From assembly GCA_013398275.1 (NCBI GenBank), contig VZSE01014931.1:496001-560000 (forward strand): a DNA stretch of 64,000 nucleotides. Direction: 5' to 3'. Source of the stretch: Promerops cafer (lineage: Eukaryota > Chordata > Aves > Passeriformes > Nectariniidae). Shown here one piece after another: positions 35,549-46,452 of this stretch. The notes under the pieces were generated by a model. The model was not told the origin of the DNA. It searched no databases and was given only the letters and a program-made list of their open reading frames with translations. The translations under genes were made by a program, and so were the position numbers. Each line of letters starts with the position of its first letter. The stretch's first letter is position 1.

Positions 35549-37769
35549 CTGCAGAACAACACTAAACAATCCAGTTTTATGGTATTTTTGGCTAAAGAAG
35601 GACACATGATTGCTGGTCATTGTCAGCTTTCTGGCACCACTGTTTATCCAAACAATTGTTAAACTGTGCAGGATCCTCAGAAGCCCTCAGCACTTGTAGT
35701 TCTTGTGCACCGAGCTTAGGGAGTATCCAAAAACCTGGCTTTTCCCTGCCAGGAACTATCAGGGGTTGAATCCTTTGGAAAGACCCTTACAGTAGATGCT
35801 GAACTCCTGAATATCTGGCCTGTAGATCACTGAGTGTTTAATGATCACTTTGCTCTTAAACTTTGCTCTTGCCCACCTTTAGTCTGTGTCAGCAAACTCA
35901 TTTTGAGAAAGGCAAAATGGAGAGGCTCTTACATTTTCATGAGTTTGTTTAAAGGGACACATTTAATCCACCTGACAGCTAAAGTATGTTAGTGGGATGT
36001 GGGATGTCTGCCATGAAAGTGTTGAAGAGCTCCCCATTTTGCTTGTACAGTGGCAAAATGCCTTGATCACATCCAGCTGATTCAGGGATTTTTGCCTTGG
36101 GGGAGGGCAAGGGAGGGGAAAACAAAATGAATGTCAGTGATTCCACTTTACACGGGGCCAACAAAAATCCCTGCAACATGAATTTGGTCCAGCTATGTCC
36201 CCTGTTACACACTGGTGTAGTTATTGGCAGAGCAGTGTTCTTTGTCTCTAATTTACAGCATTCCGTCCATTATCAGAAGTGAAAATGTATATATTTTTTG
36301 GTCTCTTTCTCTCCCACTCTTTGTTTTCCTTCCACTTCAGTTAGTTTCAATAAGTAGACAATTTCTGTACTGTTTGGTCTACTCCCTAGAAGTGCCAATT
36401 AACTTTGTATGAAATAAGAGAACTCTTTTGAATTTGCATTAGTTACATGTTTGTGTCTTTAAACGCTAGTTGTCACGATGCATCATGCTCTGAGGTTTTT
36501 TCCCCTGTGTTTTGTAAACAGCATATGTTTTACTTTCACTGCTGAAAAGCAATTTGAGTCAGGATGGATACCGAAGACACGTCTCCTTTCACTCTTTCAG
36601 AATTTGACTGTGTGTGCTTTTTATCAATCCCAAATTCATTTAATTTCCCTTAACTGAGCTGATTGTACCATGTACTTCCTCTTGAAGAAAATTCTGCTAC
36701 TGGGAAGATGGCAGTCAAAGAGCTAATCGCTGGGGATATGGCAAACTTCTCATGCCTCATATCAAGCTGTTGCATGCATCAGATGTGCACACATTTTAAT
36801 TTAGATGTTTTCCAGTCCATGGTCCCCTTAGGAAAGAGAAAAGCAGAGAGACTGGTGAGAAAGAAAAAATAGCTGTTGAAAAAAAAAAAAAAAAAAGAGG
36901 TGAAAAAGCAGTTGGGAATAAGCTAGAATGAATGTGAAATATGGGACAGAATCGGGAAGAGGGAAAATAAAAAGGAAAAATAGACAATGGACAATCAACA
37001 GACTATAGGCAATATATCTACAGAAGGTTCCCTAATCTATGGCAACCTAAACATAAGAAAAGGCTTTTTTAGTTGCCCTTGGATATGCTTCTTGTTCTAT
37101 TATATGAGAGAACCATCTGAGTGTCTCCTGACTTCTATACTGAGTTTCCTTTGGGATTTACCACTTGGGTAATGCTCTCAATCTTTTCAACTCTCAGCCT
37201 GGAACTGTCTGCAGTTGGTGTGGTTTGGTCTTTGGTATGGCTGATCTTCTACCCAGTATAGTCTTCTGGAGAGTTTGGAGGCTGTTGGTGCTGGAGGACC
37301 AGAAACACAGTAGAAGGACGTGAGACTGAAGTATACCTTCTCTGGAGCCACCCATACTGGCCACTTGTCACAGGCTTTGCAGTGAGTGTAGCAGCTTTGT
37401 CACTGGCCTAGGTCCAGCCTTTCAACCTTCTGTGCCTATCTGCTTCTTCTTGCTCTAGGAGGTTTGAAAAACTTGGTGCTGTGTGGTGGTCTGCCCCAAC
37501 CCATTTGAGGTATATTTCTAGCCTTCATTCTGCTTGCCAGTTTTCTTCCTTTCTACCTTGTCTTCTCCTTTCAGCTCTTCTTTCTGCCTTTGCTCTTTCT
37601 TCTGCACTTCACTAAGATGCTAACATAAGTCCTCCTACTAAAGCCTTGCTTGTTCCCTCCAATGACTTTAGTCCTCACTGCTAAAAAGGAGTAAAAAAAT
37701 GGGACATCACAGAGAGTGGGAACCTGGAGGAATGGCTGCAGGTAAGTGTTAGACCTGCAGTAAAAGACC
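35549..37769. other. AT-rich unique DNA with an A-run, no gene seen
   Basis: An 18-base A-run occupies 36879-36896, in a purine-rich zone (36825-36985). No element body precedes it, so I do not call a retroposed copy. A donor-like GCAG/GTAAGT at 37741 ends a very short open segment (SGNLEEWLQ) with a weak acceptor. Confidence 0.5.
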
Positions 37770-37840
37770 TCATAGAATCATAGAATCAGAATCATAGAAT
37801 CATAGAATCATAGAATCATAGAATCATAGAATCATAGAAT
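37770..37840 (-). repeat. (TCATAGAA)n microsatellite from CR1 tail
   Basis: Eight full TCATAGAA units and one shortened unit (TCAGAA, third) stand in tandem. CR1 copies normally end with two to four octamers, so this tail has expanded. Confidence 0.9.
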
Positions 37841-38172
37841 ATGCTGAGTTGGAAGGGGCCCATATGGGTCATTGAGTCCAGCTCCTGGCCCTACACAGCA
37901 CATACCAAGAGTCACACCATGTACTTGAGGATGCTTCTTGAGCTCTGTCAGGCTTGGTGCTGAGACCACTTCTCTGGGGAGCCTGTTCCAGTGCTCAGTC
38001 ACACTCTAGGTGAAAAACTTCTTCCTAGTATCCAATCTAAACCTCCTCTGACTCAGCTTTATGCTGCTTCCTGTCACTGGTCACAAGAATGAAGAGGTCT
38101 CTACCTGTCCCTCTGTTTCCACTGGTGAGGATGTTGAAGACAATGAGGACTGCTCTGTGCTACCTCTAAGAC
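37770..38172 (-). mobile_element. CR1 LINE 3' end, minus strand, octamer expanded
   Basis: After the octamer array the sequence reads GCTGAGTTGGAAGGGGCCCA, TATGGGTCATTGAGTCCAGC, TCCTGGCCCTACACAGCAC, then ACTTCTCTGGGGAGCCTGTT, CCAGTGCTCAGTCACACTCT, AAAAACTTCTTCCTAGTATC and CCAATCTAAACCTCCTC: a CR1 3' region in reverse complement. Similarity fades after ATGAGGACTGCTCTGTGC, about 38172. It is the best preserved CR1 here, so probably among the younger insertions. From 38045 on it lies within the duplicated block around the N at 38349. Confidence 0.93.
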
Positions 38173-38348
38173 CTTGGGAATGGATAGAACCTGCTTTCTC
38201 ACTGGTTAATTTATTCCACTCACCATCAAGGTTAAACTTTCTTCTCTAACCTATACCAGTTCCTTCCAAGGTGCTCTGTGTATATCTGTGTTGCTGTATG
38301 TTGTAGACTCAGCTATGGTAATAATCTCTCAGTTGTGTAAAATCCTGA
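38045..38348 (+). repeat. First copy of 304-base direct duplication
   Basis: This copy is repeated at an offset of exactly 305, with two substitutions seen: A at 38121 against C at 38426, and A at 38149 against T at 38454. It includes the inner part of the CR1 and about 175 bases of flank. A 62-residue frame inside (38061-38249) appears in both copies and is repeat-derived, not a gene. Confidence 0.95.
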
Positions 38349-38349
38349 N
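38349..38349. other. Single N: probable assembly gap
   Basis: The only ambiguous base I saw in the window lies exactly between the two duplicate copies. A lone N between near-identical ends suggests two contig ends that overlap but were placed end to end. Confidence 0.85.
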
Positions 38350-38653
38350 CCTCTGACTCAGCTTTATGCTGCTTCCTGTCACTGGTCACAAGAATGAAGA
38401 GGTCTCTACCTGTCCCTCTGTTTCCCCTGGTGAGGATGTTGAAGACAATGAGGTCTGCTCTGTGCTACCTCTAAGACCTTGGGAATGGATAGAACCTGCT
38501 TTCTCACTGGTTAATTTATTCCACTCACCATCAAGGTTAAACTTTCTTCTCTAACCTATACCAGTTCCTTCCAAGGTGCTCTGTGTATATCTGTGTTGCT
38601 GTATGTTGTAGACTCAGCTATGGTAATAATCTCTCAGTTGTGTAAAATCCTGA
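38350..38653 (+). repeat. Second copy of 304-base direct duplication
   Basis: Begins with CCTCTGACTCAGC and ends AAATCCTGA before GGGTGG, where unique sequence resumes. The first 128 bases or so are a second image of the CR1 interior. Two differences in 304 bases fit allelic difference or base-calling error between overlapping contigs. Confidence 0.95.
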
Positions 38654-41018
38654 GGGTGGAAGTGATTTGTCTCCTCTGAAAATCAAGAACAGAGAGAACT
38701 GAGCAGTACTGTAAGCAGACGTGCTCTTCATATAGTATTTCAGTTTCTGACAAAACTGAAAATGCAGTAGAAAGAGGTGAGCTTTCACTTGGGACTGCCA
38801 TGCTGGGTAGAAAGGAGGCAGAGATGAAATACCTTCAGCAAGGCTGGATCTCATCTCCCATGGCAAGAGCTTCTTGTGGAACCCAGTTCATCTGGGGCCA
38901 TCATCCAGACCACACCTGCTCCTAATGACATGCAGCAAATATAAAACAAATATCTCTTATGGTCAAATGCTTCTGAAACAGAAATCGAATTTGGTAGTGC
39001 CAGCCTGGCTATTTTATGCCTGCCAGTGGTTCAAACAAGAACATGAGCTGTTGTTGTCACTGACACAAGACCCAAACACAGAGAGATTACCAAAGAACAA
39101 AGATAGTAAAGAAAGAGTATGTTTTACTTGATGGCCAAAGGTTTACACCTTAATACCAGGTTGTGATTCAATTCTGTGCACAGGTGAACACAAGACAAGT
39201 ATTGTGAAAAATATGTCATTTCCAGGGAAGTTTGTGTACAGCCTCCAACATACTTTTGTGAAATATACAAGATACCTACATAATGATAATGAAATTATTT
39301 TGGATTTTCAGAGTCATTGGAAAGTTATGCACACATGCAAATACATGCACACAGAGGAATAGTAAGTATCACAGGTGGAGGGATGAACAGAAGAAGCACT
39401 TTGCCTGCTCAGCTATGCCAGGTTCTCATCACAGGCAGCAATTTTAGTTTAAGAGCATCTGATAATTCTTGTTTCCAGATAAAACTTTTCCACACTACCG
39501 TATTTGGTTCTGGCTGGAAGCAAGGAGAAGAATGAAAAAGGTGAAAGACATTTTTCACTCCCAGACTTCCAAAGCTTACTAAAATTATTTCAGGTGGAGG
39601 AGTCTTAGACAAAGTTTTAATCTTATTTAATATGAGAATTTCATTGTGGTTCTAAAATCAGTTTAATTTGGCCTTATGTCACTCCTGACATGTTTGAAGA
39701 CGTGCTGTTCATTTCAAGCTGGGACAGCTCTCTGCAAAATCTAGATTTAGTTATAAACTTCCTCAGGGTTCTTATGTCTTAAGGCAGGTACATCTGATAG
39801 CCTGATGGATCATCCCAACATCTCCTGCTCGTAAGGAGGAGCATGGCAGAAGTGCCACCAGCAAGGGAAGAGACAGAGCAATGAAGGACACCAACACGTG
39901 GCTGTCAGTCATGGTGGCCACCAAAACTTGTGCACATCCAGATTTAGACTGGTTCCAAATTGCTCTCAGTCTGCTGTACGTTCAGAACCAGATCTGGGTC
40001 CAAGTTAGGGTGCCTTGGTGGTGGACACACTATTCTGGGTAGAGTGTTTTTGGTGTGCAGTGTTGACCTAAACATTGTCTTCTTGTAGGAGACATCCAGT
40101 GAAGGTGCTGTTGAGCAGATATTACAGTGATGTGGCAGCTGCATTTGGAAATTTACTTTCCCTGCTGCCTTCCACACACCTGGACTCAGAGACCAGCACG
40201 TCTGCCTCCAGAGTTCTTGGAAAATGGACCTGACACATGTATTTTTCTTTCCTGGCCAAGGAAAGAAAAGCCAAAACTACACACCCCCACGCAGCATGCG
40301 AAGATGACAGTGTGCGAGAATGGCTGCCGGAAAAAAAGCCACAGTCACAGGAAATTACCTTAATAGAGTGAAAATTAAGAAACGACCGACAATGTAGTCT
40401 GTCTCCAGGATACAAGCAGTATTTTCACGCCTTGCCAATTATTCTGTTTGCATCAATTTTGGTTTATTTTTACTAAGTTTCATGTTTCTTTTTTTTTTTA
40501 TTATTTTAAGAGGTGATATAATGAAGAAAAAAAAGGATAAAAGCTCAGAAAATATTTAATTTTTGTTTTAATAAGGAAATAATTATACTTTTAATCCATG
40601 AACAGGAAAGGAACCAGCCAATTGGGTTTTTCCATCTTTTTCATGTTATTTTATGCCTGTAAAAAGGTTGAGAACTCTATTTAAGTGGATTATCTTGCCA
40701 CTGAAAGGAAAGTGGGAAATGAGTTAGAGAGGTAGGGTTAATTTCTTTCACGACTATCTAAATGTGTGCATACATATATTTTCTGTGTGCTATTTGAGAA
40801 ATGCACTTATTTAGCTTTGCAAGGTCACCTTAACCTTAAGAATTAATGGAACAGACCATTAGCTACAAGAAGATATAGAAGCAAATTCCCCAACAAATTG
40901 TGCACAGATAATACAAGCCTGTTCCTCCCTGCCTACCAGGGCCCCATTTATAGCTTGGAAAGGGATGCAGGGGAGGACTTGTCTTACTTAGGGATGGGTA
41001 TCTATGTCCTAGACTTAC
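38654..41018. other. Unique non-coding DNA, AT-rich after 40.4 kb
   Basis: No gene is recognised. T- and A-rich stretches at 40450-40580 include TTTTTTTTTATTATTTTAAG. The overlapping frames at 40122-40415 on both strands lack splice support. Confidence 0.5.
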
Positions 41019-41057
41019 CCCTGCTAGGCATCTGCATGCCATTATTGCTAATGGATA
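41019..41057 (-). CDS. Weak candidate mini-exon, minus strand
   Basis: On the minus strand GCTGAGGCACTCTCCTCAG precedes 39 bases followed by GTAAGTC. The frame is open, phase 0 at both ends, and reads YPLAIMACRCLAG. Both splice words are good, but a 13-codon exon is easy to obtain by chance and the peptide is not recognised. If the terminal exon at 41.9 kb were the last of its gene, this segment would lie downstream of it and could only be an alternative exon. Confidence 0.15.
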
Positions 41058-41890
41058 CTGAGGAGAGTGCCTCAGCAGATAAAACATAGGTGTTTGTTTT
41101 AGGATGAGATGAACTGCACCCTAAACAGCATTAGTTATATTGATTAGAGCTTTACTGACTTACAAGGGAAGCTTAGAATGGCTTCCCCAGATGCAAATTT
41201 CTACAGCTCTTGTCCCTGTATTTACTTGGGTAAATCCCACTGTCCATACTGTAATTAATCCTTCTGCTAGTCCAAAATGGTCAGTGAAGTGCAAGATGTA
41301 GTGACTTCTCTGTTGGTCCATTCATCAGTTCTTAGATAGTGACCAATTTTTTGTCCTACCCACTCTTCACTGATACTAGACCACCTCTGACCTGAAGTGG
41401 AGCACCTCTCTTTGAAGATAAGTGGTATGACTTTGCTGCTACTGACTGAAGCAAGAACAGTCTCTGTGACAAAAGCAGGGGATTATATCCCTAGAGAACA
41501 TTTACTAGGTTGTACATGATCTGTAGAGCAGGGAGGATAGATCTGATGCATGAACATCCCAAATGTTTCACCTGGGTGATAACTATCTAATATAACTGCT
41601 GTATGTCAAAGTCCTTCATCTGCTGCATCGCAGTAGCAAGGATTTGTAGTTTGGTCTTCTGAACCTGCAGCTTTCCTGATTTTCAGGTTTGATAGGCAGA
41701 GAGCTGCATTTATTAACATGTTTATCACTTTCCAGAAATGTAGGCGAGAGTAAAGGCTCAACAGAGAAGAGTAATTTCAGAAATACAAGGGAAGAGTAAC
41801 ATCAGTTGTGCAGTGAAGATTACCTGGGAATGCCAAAGAGGGGATTTGCCTCAGATCCGTGCTTGTCCTGGAGACAGAAGACAGTGTCTT
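41058..41890. other. Unique DNA; possible 3' untranslated region on minus strand
   Basis: No independent gene is seen. If the exon that ends at 41891 is real, bases from about 41690 to 41890 would be its 3' untranslated region. Confidence 0.35.
41709..41714 (-). terminator. AATAAA polyadenylation-signal word
   Basis: Reads TTTATT on the plus strand, so AATAAA on the minus strand, 177 bases beyond the stop of the 41.9 kb exon candidate. The hexamer is frequent by chance, and only its placement makes it worth listing. Confidence 0.25.
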
Positions 41891-42048
41891 TCAAAGGAAG
41901 ATGAAGTTATCATCTCCCTTCTTCAGAAAGCTTTCTTCTTCCTCAGAGGAGATTTTCCCTGGGGTTGTTGAGTCGCTGGCCAGTACATTTTCCTCTGCTG
42001 CCATGGCAGGCCAAGTCTCTGTGCAGTGACTCTTCATCTTCTGGTGCC
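41891..42048 (-). CDS. Candidate terminal coding exon, minus strand
   Basis: On the minus strand CTCAACATTTGTGTGCCTTGCAG is a good 3' splice site. It is followed by GG, which would complete a split codon, then 51 residues and TGA. The peptide begins HQKMKSHCTETWPAMAAEEN and ends EESFLKKGDDNFIFL, with an acidic Glu run (EEEES), so it looks like a hydrophilic C-terminal tail. An in-frame ATG in strong Kozak context (GCCATGG at codon 15) also lies inside, so a different start is possible. AATAAA follows 177 bases past the stop. I do not recognise the family and could not locate the preceding exon. Confidence 0.33.
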
Positions 42049-45000
42049 CTGCAAGGCACACAAATGTTGAGAACAGCCACATTTTAAAAATCAGAAACAA
42101 CCAAACATTTCCAGCAGAAATTTGACCTCATATAGCAGGTTCAAACCTGGCAAAAGGCACCGTACTTCATGGGTGATTTACACAGGCTGTGGACCTGCAG
42201 CAGTCTGCAGGTCACCAGTGTGAAACCACACGAATTTGAGTGAGGCTCTTGAGAGTCTGACCAGAGAACTGCTGAAGTTGCTTCCACTCGCTCCTTGAAG
42301 GCTGCTTAGTGACACAAGTGACAGTGATTGTACTTCCAGCATTGAAGGTTAGAAACTCAACAGGAGATGTATTTGACTTTTTATTTGACTTTTTTTTTTT
42401 TTTTTTTTGTTTGGTGATTTTCTATTTGTAAGGGCTGATTTTATGAAAGCTTCAGGGTCTGTAGAAATGTGCCCCATTTGATGAAATTTCACTCAGAAAA
42501 CATATCAACGCTTCCAGGAGGTTGAAATGTTTCATTTAGGCTTTTTTATAACATCTTTTTTGGATTCCTATTTTCTCTTTGGAAGTACAGTATCATGTAA
42601 CATTAAAGTTAAGATACATATAAAACATTCTGATTGACCTAAAATGATCAATTTTTCACTGAGACTTTCTAGGTTTAGTTTGTTTAGTTTTTCCTTGACA
42701 AAGACAAATATGAAATTGCAGATCTTCCCTTGGCATAGAGATTCCAAATTTTGTTCATGTCTATTAAATCATTGGATTAGACATGTACACAGATAATATT
42801 TTTTATACTCCCACCTTCCATGCAAAAAACTGCCAAGTCCAAGTGGCAGATTCACAATTGCCTTGTGGAATGGAAAAGATCATGGGAGATACAAAGATGT
42901 AGGAAGTCAATTTTGTGTAATTTCCCATTGGGTATGGTATTTGGAAATCTCCCTTTGAGGTAGTATAATTGACTTCTGTGTCTGCTGTACCTTGGAGACT
43001 TGGAGATTCTAAATAAATTTTTTTAACAGTATGTCTCTGGGGCCCTATCTTACTCTGTTATTTCTTCTACTCTCTTTCTGGTTTGTTTTTTTTTTTTGTT
43101 TGGTTTTGGTTTTTTAATGGATATAATGTTCCAGTTGCAATAGGCTAAACTACATTTCAAGAGATCTTGTGTCATTTTTACCTGAATTGTAATAATATTT
43201 TCTTCTAATAATCTGTAAGACTAGAAATGTTGAGGAAAAAAAGTTCTCTCTTAATTTTCTCTCAAGAATATAACTGCACTTGAAACATCATGATGCCCTA
43301 AACCTCCAGGCTTTTGGAGAAACTCTTCAGATGACTCCATACTTTGCTCTCCACATTATCACAGTCCTCTCCAGACCGGTTTCCTTGCTGCCACTGGGTT
43401 TCCCTTCTGTTCAGTGAAGATTTCTCCACAAGGGTTAGATGTGATTATATGGCAGTGTTCCACATCTATGAGCCCAGTGGAATGGAAGGAAAGAGAGAGA
43501 AAAAACACGGACATGCTTGGGGATACAGATGAAAAATAAGGATCATTCACAGAGGAAAATGAGAGCAAACAGGAAGACCCCCAGCAGACGAATCAGCAAA
43601 TGAGACAGTACACTGCCATGAGTCCCAAAGGCTTGGTTTGTTTTCCAAGTGCTGTCTGAAGCAGCATAAATTTCTCAGTCCATGCACCTCTCAGAGCAGG
43701 CTACAGGGATGGAATAGCAAAGCATCCATAGCACAGAGCCTCTCATGCATCCGAGACACTCCAGGCCCTCACCTTCCTCCTACCCACTCTGTACTTTCTA
43801 GAATGCCTGTCCCTCCTTCCCCTTCATCCTAGAGTTTGCTGCATGACAGTGAGGAGCACAAGTGGCTGAGTCATTGCCCTGAACACTTCCTGCAACTTCT
43901 GTGCCTTCCTGTCCAGGCTGCTTCAGCAAGGCAGCTTCCTGGGCTGTGGCACAGATCGTTGCTTACGTCTGAGAATTTGGCCTTTGTGTGGTGTTGTGTG
44001 TGCTTCCACAGCCACAGCCCAGGCCTCATTGGCCTTGTTTTGTCCTAGCAAGAATATTGTTTCCTTTTACATCCTGTGGTGAATTCCACAATGAAGATCT
44101 GTGAACCCAAAGACAATCCTGTGAAAAAATCTGGTGGCTGTCCTTCATGGTGGGACAAATGTTACTGCTAGAATTCTGCTAGAGAAGGTTAAAAATGCCT
44201 GTGCCATGCTAAGAAATGTGCTCAGATCAGTGAGAGAAGCTCAGGTGAGCTACAGTGAGATTTCTTGCATGCACAGAGGCAGTAAGAATCCCAGGGCTAA
44301 TGTAATTGGGAAGGTTTCCAGAAAGCCTAACCACTGAGGGACATTCCCAAAAGGAGAGCCATCCTCCAGGGAGAGATGATTCCTGCATGCCTGAGAGACT
44401 GATATCTGGCATGAAGACAGCACAAATAATAATGAGATTTTAGTCTAGGAAAGAGAGTGAAAGTTCAGGAAAGTCTTGTACAATATTTGTCCTTGTGTTT
44501 TTTTTTTTTTTTTGTTGGTGTTTAAAACACACAAAGAGCAACATGAGTAAAAGAGTATATAACAATAGATGGATGTGTAGCAAGGAATGAAACAAAAAGG
44601 CAATGAAAATGAGAGCATGAATGTTGACTGGAACAGTAGTGAAACTAGTGATAGTGTTTGGGGAACATTTGTACACAGTTTAGCTGGAAAAATGGGCAAG
44701 ATTAGACTGAAACACCCAAGGTGCATCAACATTAATTGAAGGAACATGGGAAGCAGCAAAACACCTGTGTTATAGACTGGTTATTTCAAAAACATGTTAG
44801 AGTTACAGTCATGACTGGGACATAGGTATTGAAGTGTATACAGTTTTCAGGAAAGACAGAAACAAGGATGAAGTTAGGTAGGATTATGCCCATTAAGGGT
44901 GTGATGGGCAGATGAGTCATAGTAAACTCAAGGCTGGGGTTAAAATCACATTGGGAAGGAAGTGAACAAATGGTACTCCTGGATGTGTGCTTTAGGCCAT

Positions 45001-45199
45001 GGGATCATGAAGCACTTCAACAGGTAAGAAAGAGGTATATAACTGGGAATTGAGTCAGTTTAGAAGGCTGTATTTTCCAAAATGTAGATTGTAAAATAGG
45101 GGCTATTAATAAAAGTAGGGCCCGGTTATGCCTGAATGTGATAGCTAAAAGATTTCATCACCAAATAATCACTGAACCTCATCAAAAGTGCTGCTATTG
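42049..45199. other. Unique non-coding DNA with T-runs
   Basis: T19 at 42390-42408, a T-rich run at 43088-43116 and T16 at 44498-44513 break the sequence. No gene is supported. A plus-strand segment 44168-44238 (ILLEKVKNACAMLRNVLRSV and on) precedes a GTGAGC donor but has a poor acceptor. The last 150 bases may already belong to the LINE that follows. Confidence 0.5.
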
Positions 45200-46452
45200 T
45201 AGCCTTGATTTCAGTTAGCAGAGAGAATTTTACAGGAGAGCTTTATGTGGGACCTAACAATAGATTGATCATGAGTTGGATAGCAACATGGTAAATAACA
45301 GGCAATTTGATTTTGTCAGGAACAAATTGTATAAAGCCAACCTGATTTCCTACTCTGACAGGTAACAAGCCTTGTAGATAACGACAAAGCACCTTGACTT
45401 GTTAGGTTTTGACACTGTCTCATGTGAGACTTCCATTAGCAGGCTAGAGCAATGCAGCCTGGATAAAATTACTATGAAATGGATTCCAAACTGTTTGAAA
45501 AACTGCACTTGTAAAACAGTTATCAGTGACTCACTGGCTGACTAGAAGGATGCATCAAGGTGGGCACCATGGTCTCTAATGACTTAGGTAATGGAATAAA
45601 GCATGCCCTTAATAAATAATAGAATAAATACCCTGTTGAAAATCATATACATTGTAGAGGGAACAGGATTAAAATTCAAAATTACCTAGATGGATTGGAA
45701 ATATAATCTGGGGGAAAAAAAAAAGAAAAGAGATTCAAATCAATGAAGATGAGTACAAGTTGGTCAGGAGCAAACAATAGTACCAGCACAACATGGGAAC
45801 AGCTGGGTATAGTTCTGCTGAGAAGGATATAGAGGGTTACAGTGGATCACAAACTACCTGTGAGTCAATAATAGTAAATCACCTGTTGCAAAGAAAGCAA
45901 ACACATGCTGGGATATATAAACAGAAGCATCATGTGTAAGATACGTGAAGTAATCCTTCAGACTCAACTGCATCACGTTTTGGATGTTACATTTTAAGAA
46001 AGATGCAGGTTTCCTGGGCGTAGTCCAGAAAACAAAACAAAGAATTCTCAGAGATTTAGAGACCACAAATAGTGAGGAAAAATTGAACAAGCTAGGAGCT
46101 GCTTAGCCTGGGAAGAGAGGTCTCAAAGGGTTTATGAGGAAGGAGGAAGCTGCCATGAAGACAATAACCTTTTCTTTGCATCTGTGGCAGAGAGGACAAG
46201 TAATAATGGCCTTAAATTGCAGGAAAAGAGATTCAGATGAGACATTGGGGAACACTTTTTGAGGTGAGGGGAAAGTAATACAGGGAACAGATTGCTTGGG
46301 GAGGTTATGGAGTCTGCCAGTGGTGGTTTAAAAGAGCAGGCTAAACACATGCCTGTCAGGAGTGATGGAGGTCTGGACAGCTGATCACTGCTTGGGGCAG
46401 AGATGGACTGTATGAGCTCTCAAGGTCCCTTCAAGTCCTACAGCTATATATT
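45200..46452 (+). mobile_element. Old CR1-clade LINE, RT end through 3' tail
   Basis: Diverged but ordered CR1 words: CAATTTGATTTTGTCAGGAA, GTTTTGACACTGTCTCATGT (the reverse-transcriptase stretch where intact copies read AAGGCATTTGACACAGTCCC), TGGGATATATAAACAGAAGC, CATTTTAAGAAAGATGCAGG, GAACAAGCTAGGAGCTGCTT, AAGTAATAATGGCCTTAAAT, TTGGGGAGGTTATGGAGTCT, TGCCTGTCAGGAGTGATGG and AGCTCTCAAGGTCCCTTCAA. About 1.25 kb is recognisable. The frame is broken throughout. An A-rich run near 45714-45730 is internal. Divergence suggests an insertion predating birds. The left edge is approximate. Confidence 0.75.

Noticed and set aside
36879..36896. A18 run as the tail of a processed pseudogene
   Set aside because: No gene-like body precedes it and no target-site duplication could be seen; the same holds for the runs at 42390, 44498, 46528 and 57531.
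37712..37740. Tiny open segment before GCAG/GTAAGT
   Set aside because: Under 10 codons, purine-rich acceptor region; chance-level.
37770..37840. Regular short repeats that might suggest a CRISPR array
   Set aside because: Contiguous octamers with no spacers, continuous with a CR1 tail; eukaryotic context.
38061..38554. Two nearly identical 62-residue frames that might suggest a duplicated gene
   Set aside because: Both lie in the duplicated block around the N and start within CR1 sequence; they are images of repeat DNA.
44168..44238. Helix-like 23-codon segment before a GTGAGC donor
   Set aside because: The acceptor (GTTACTGCTAG) has almost no pyrimidine tract, and the region is otherwise unremarkable.
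45025..45031. Donor-like ACAG/GTAAGA after a 28-base segment
   Set aside because: Too short and without a supported reading frame or neighbouring exon.
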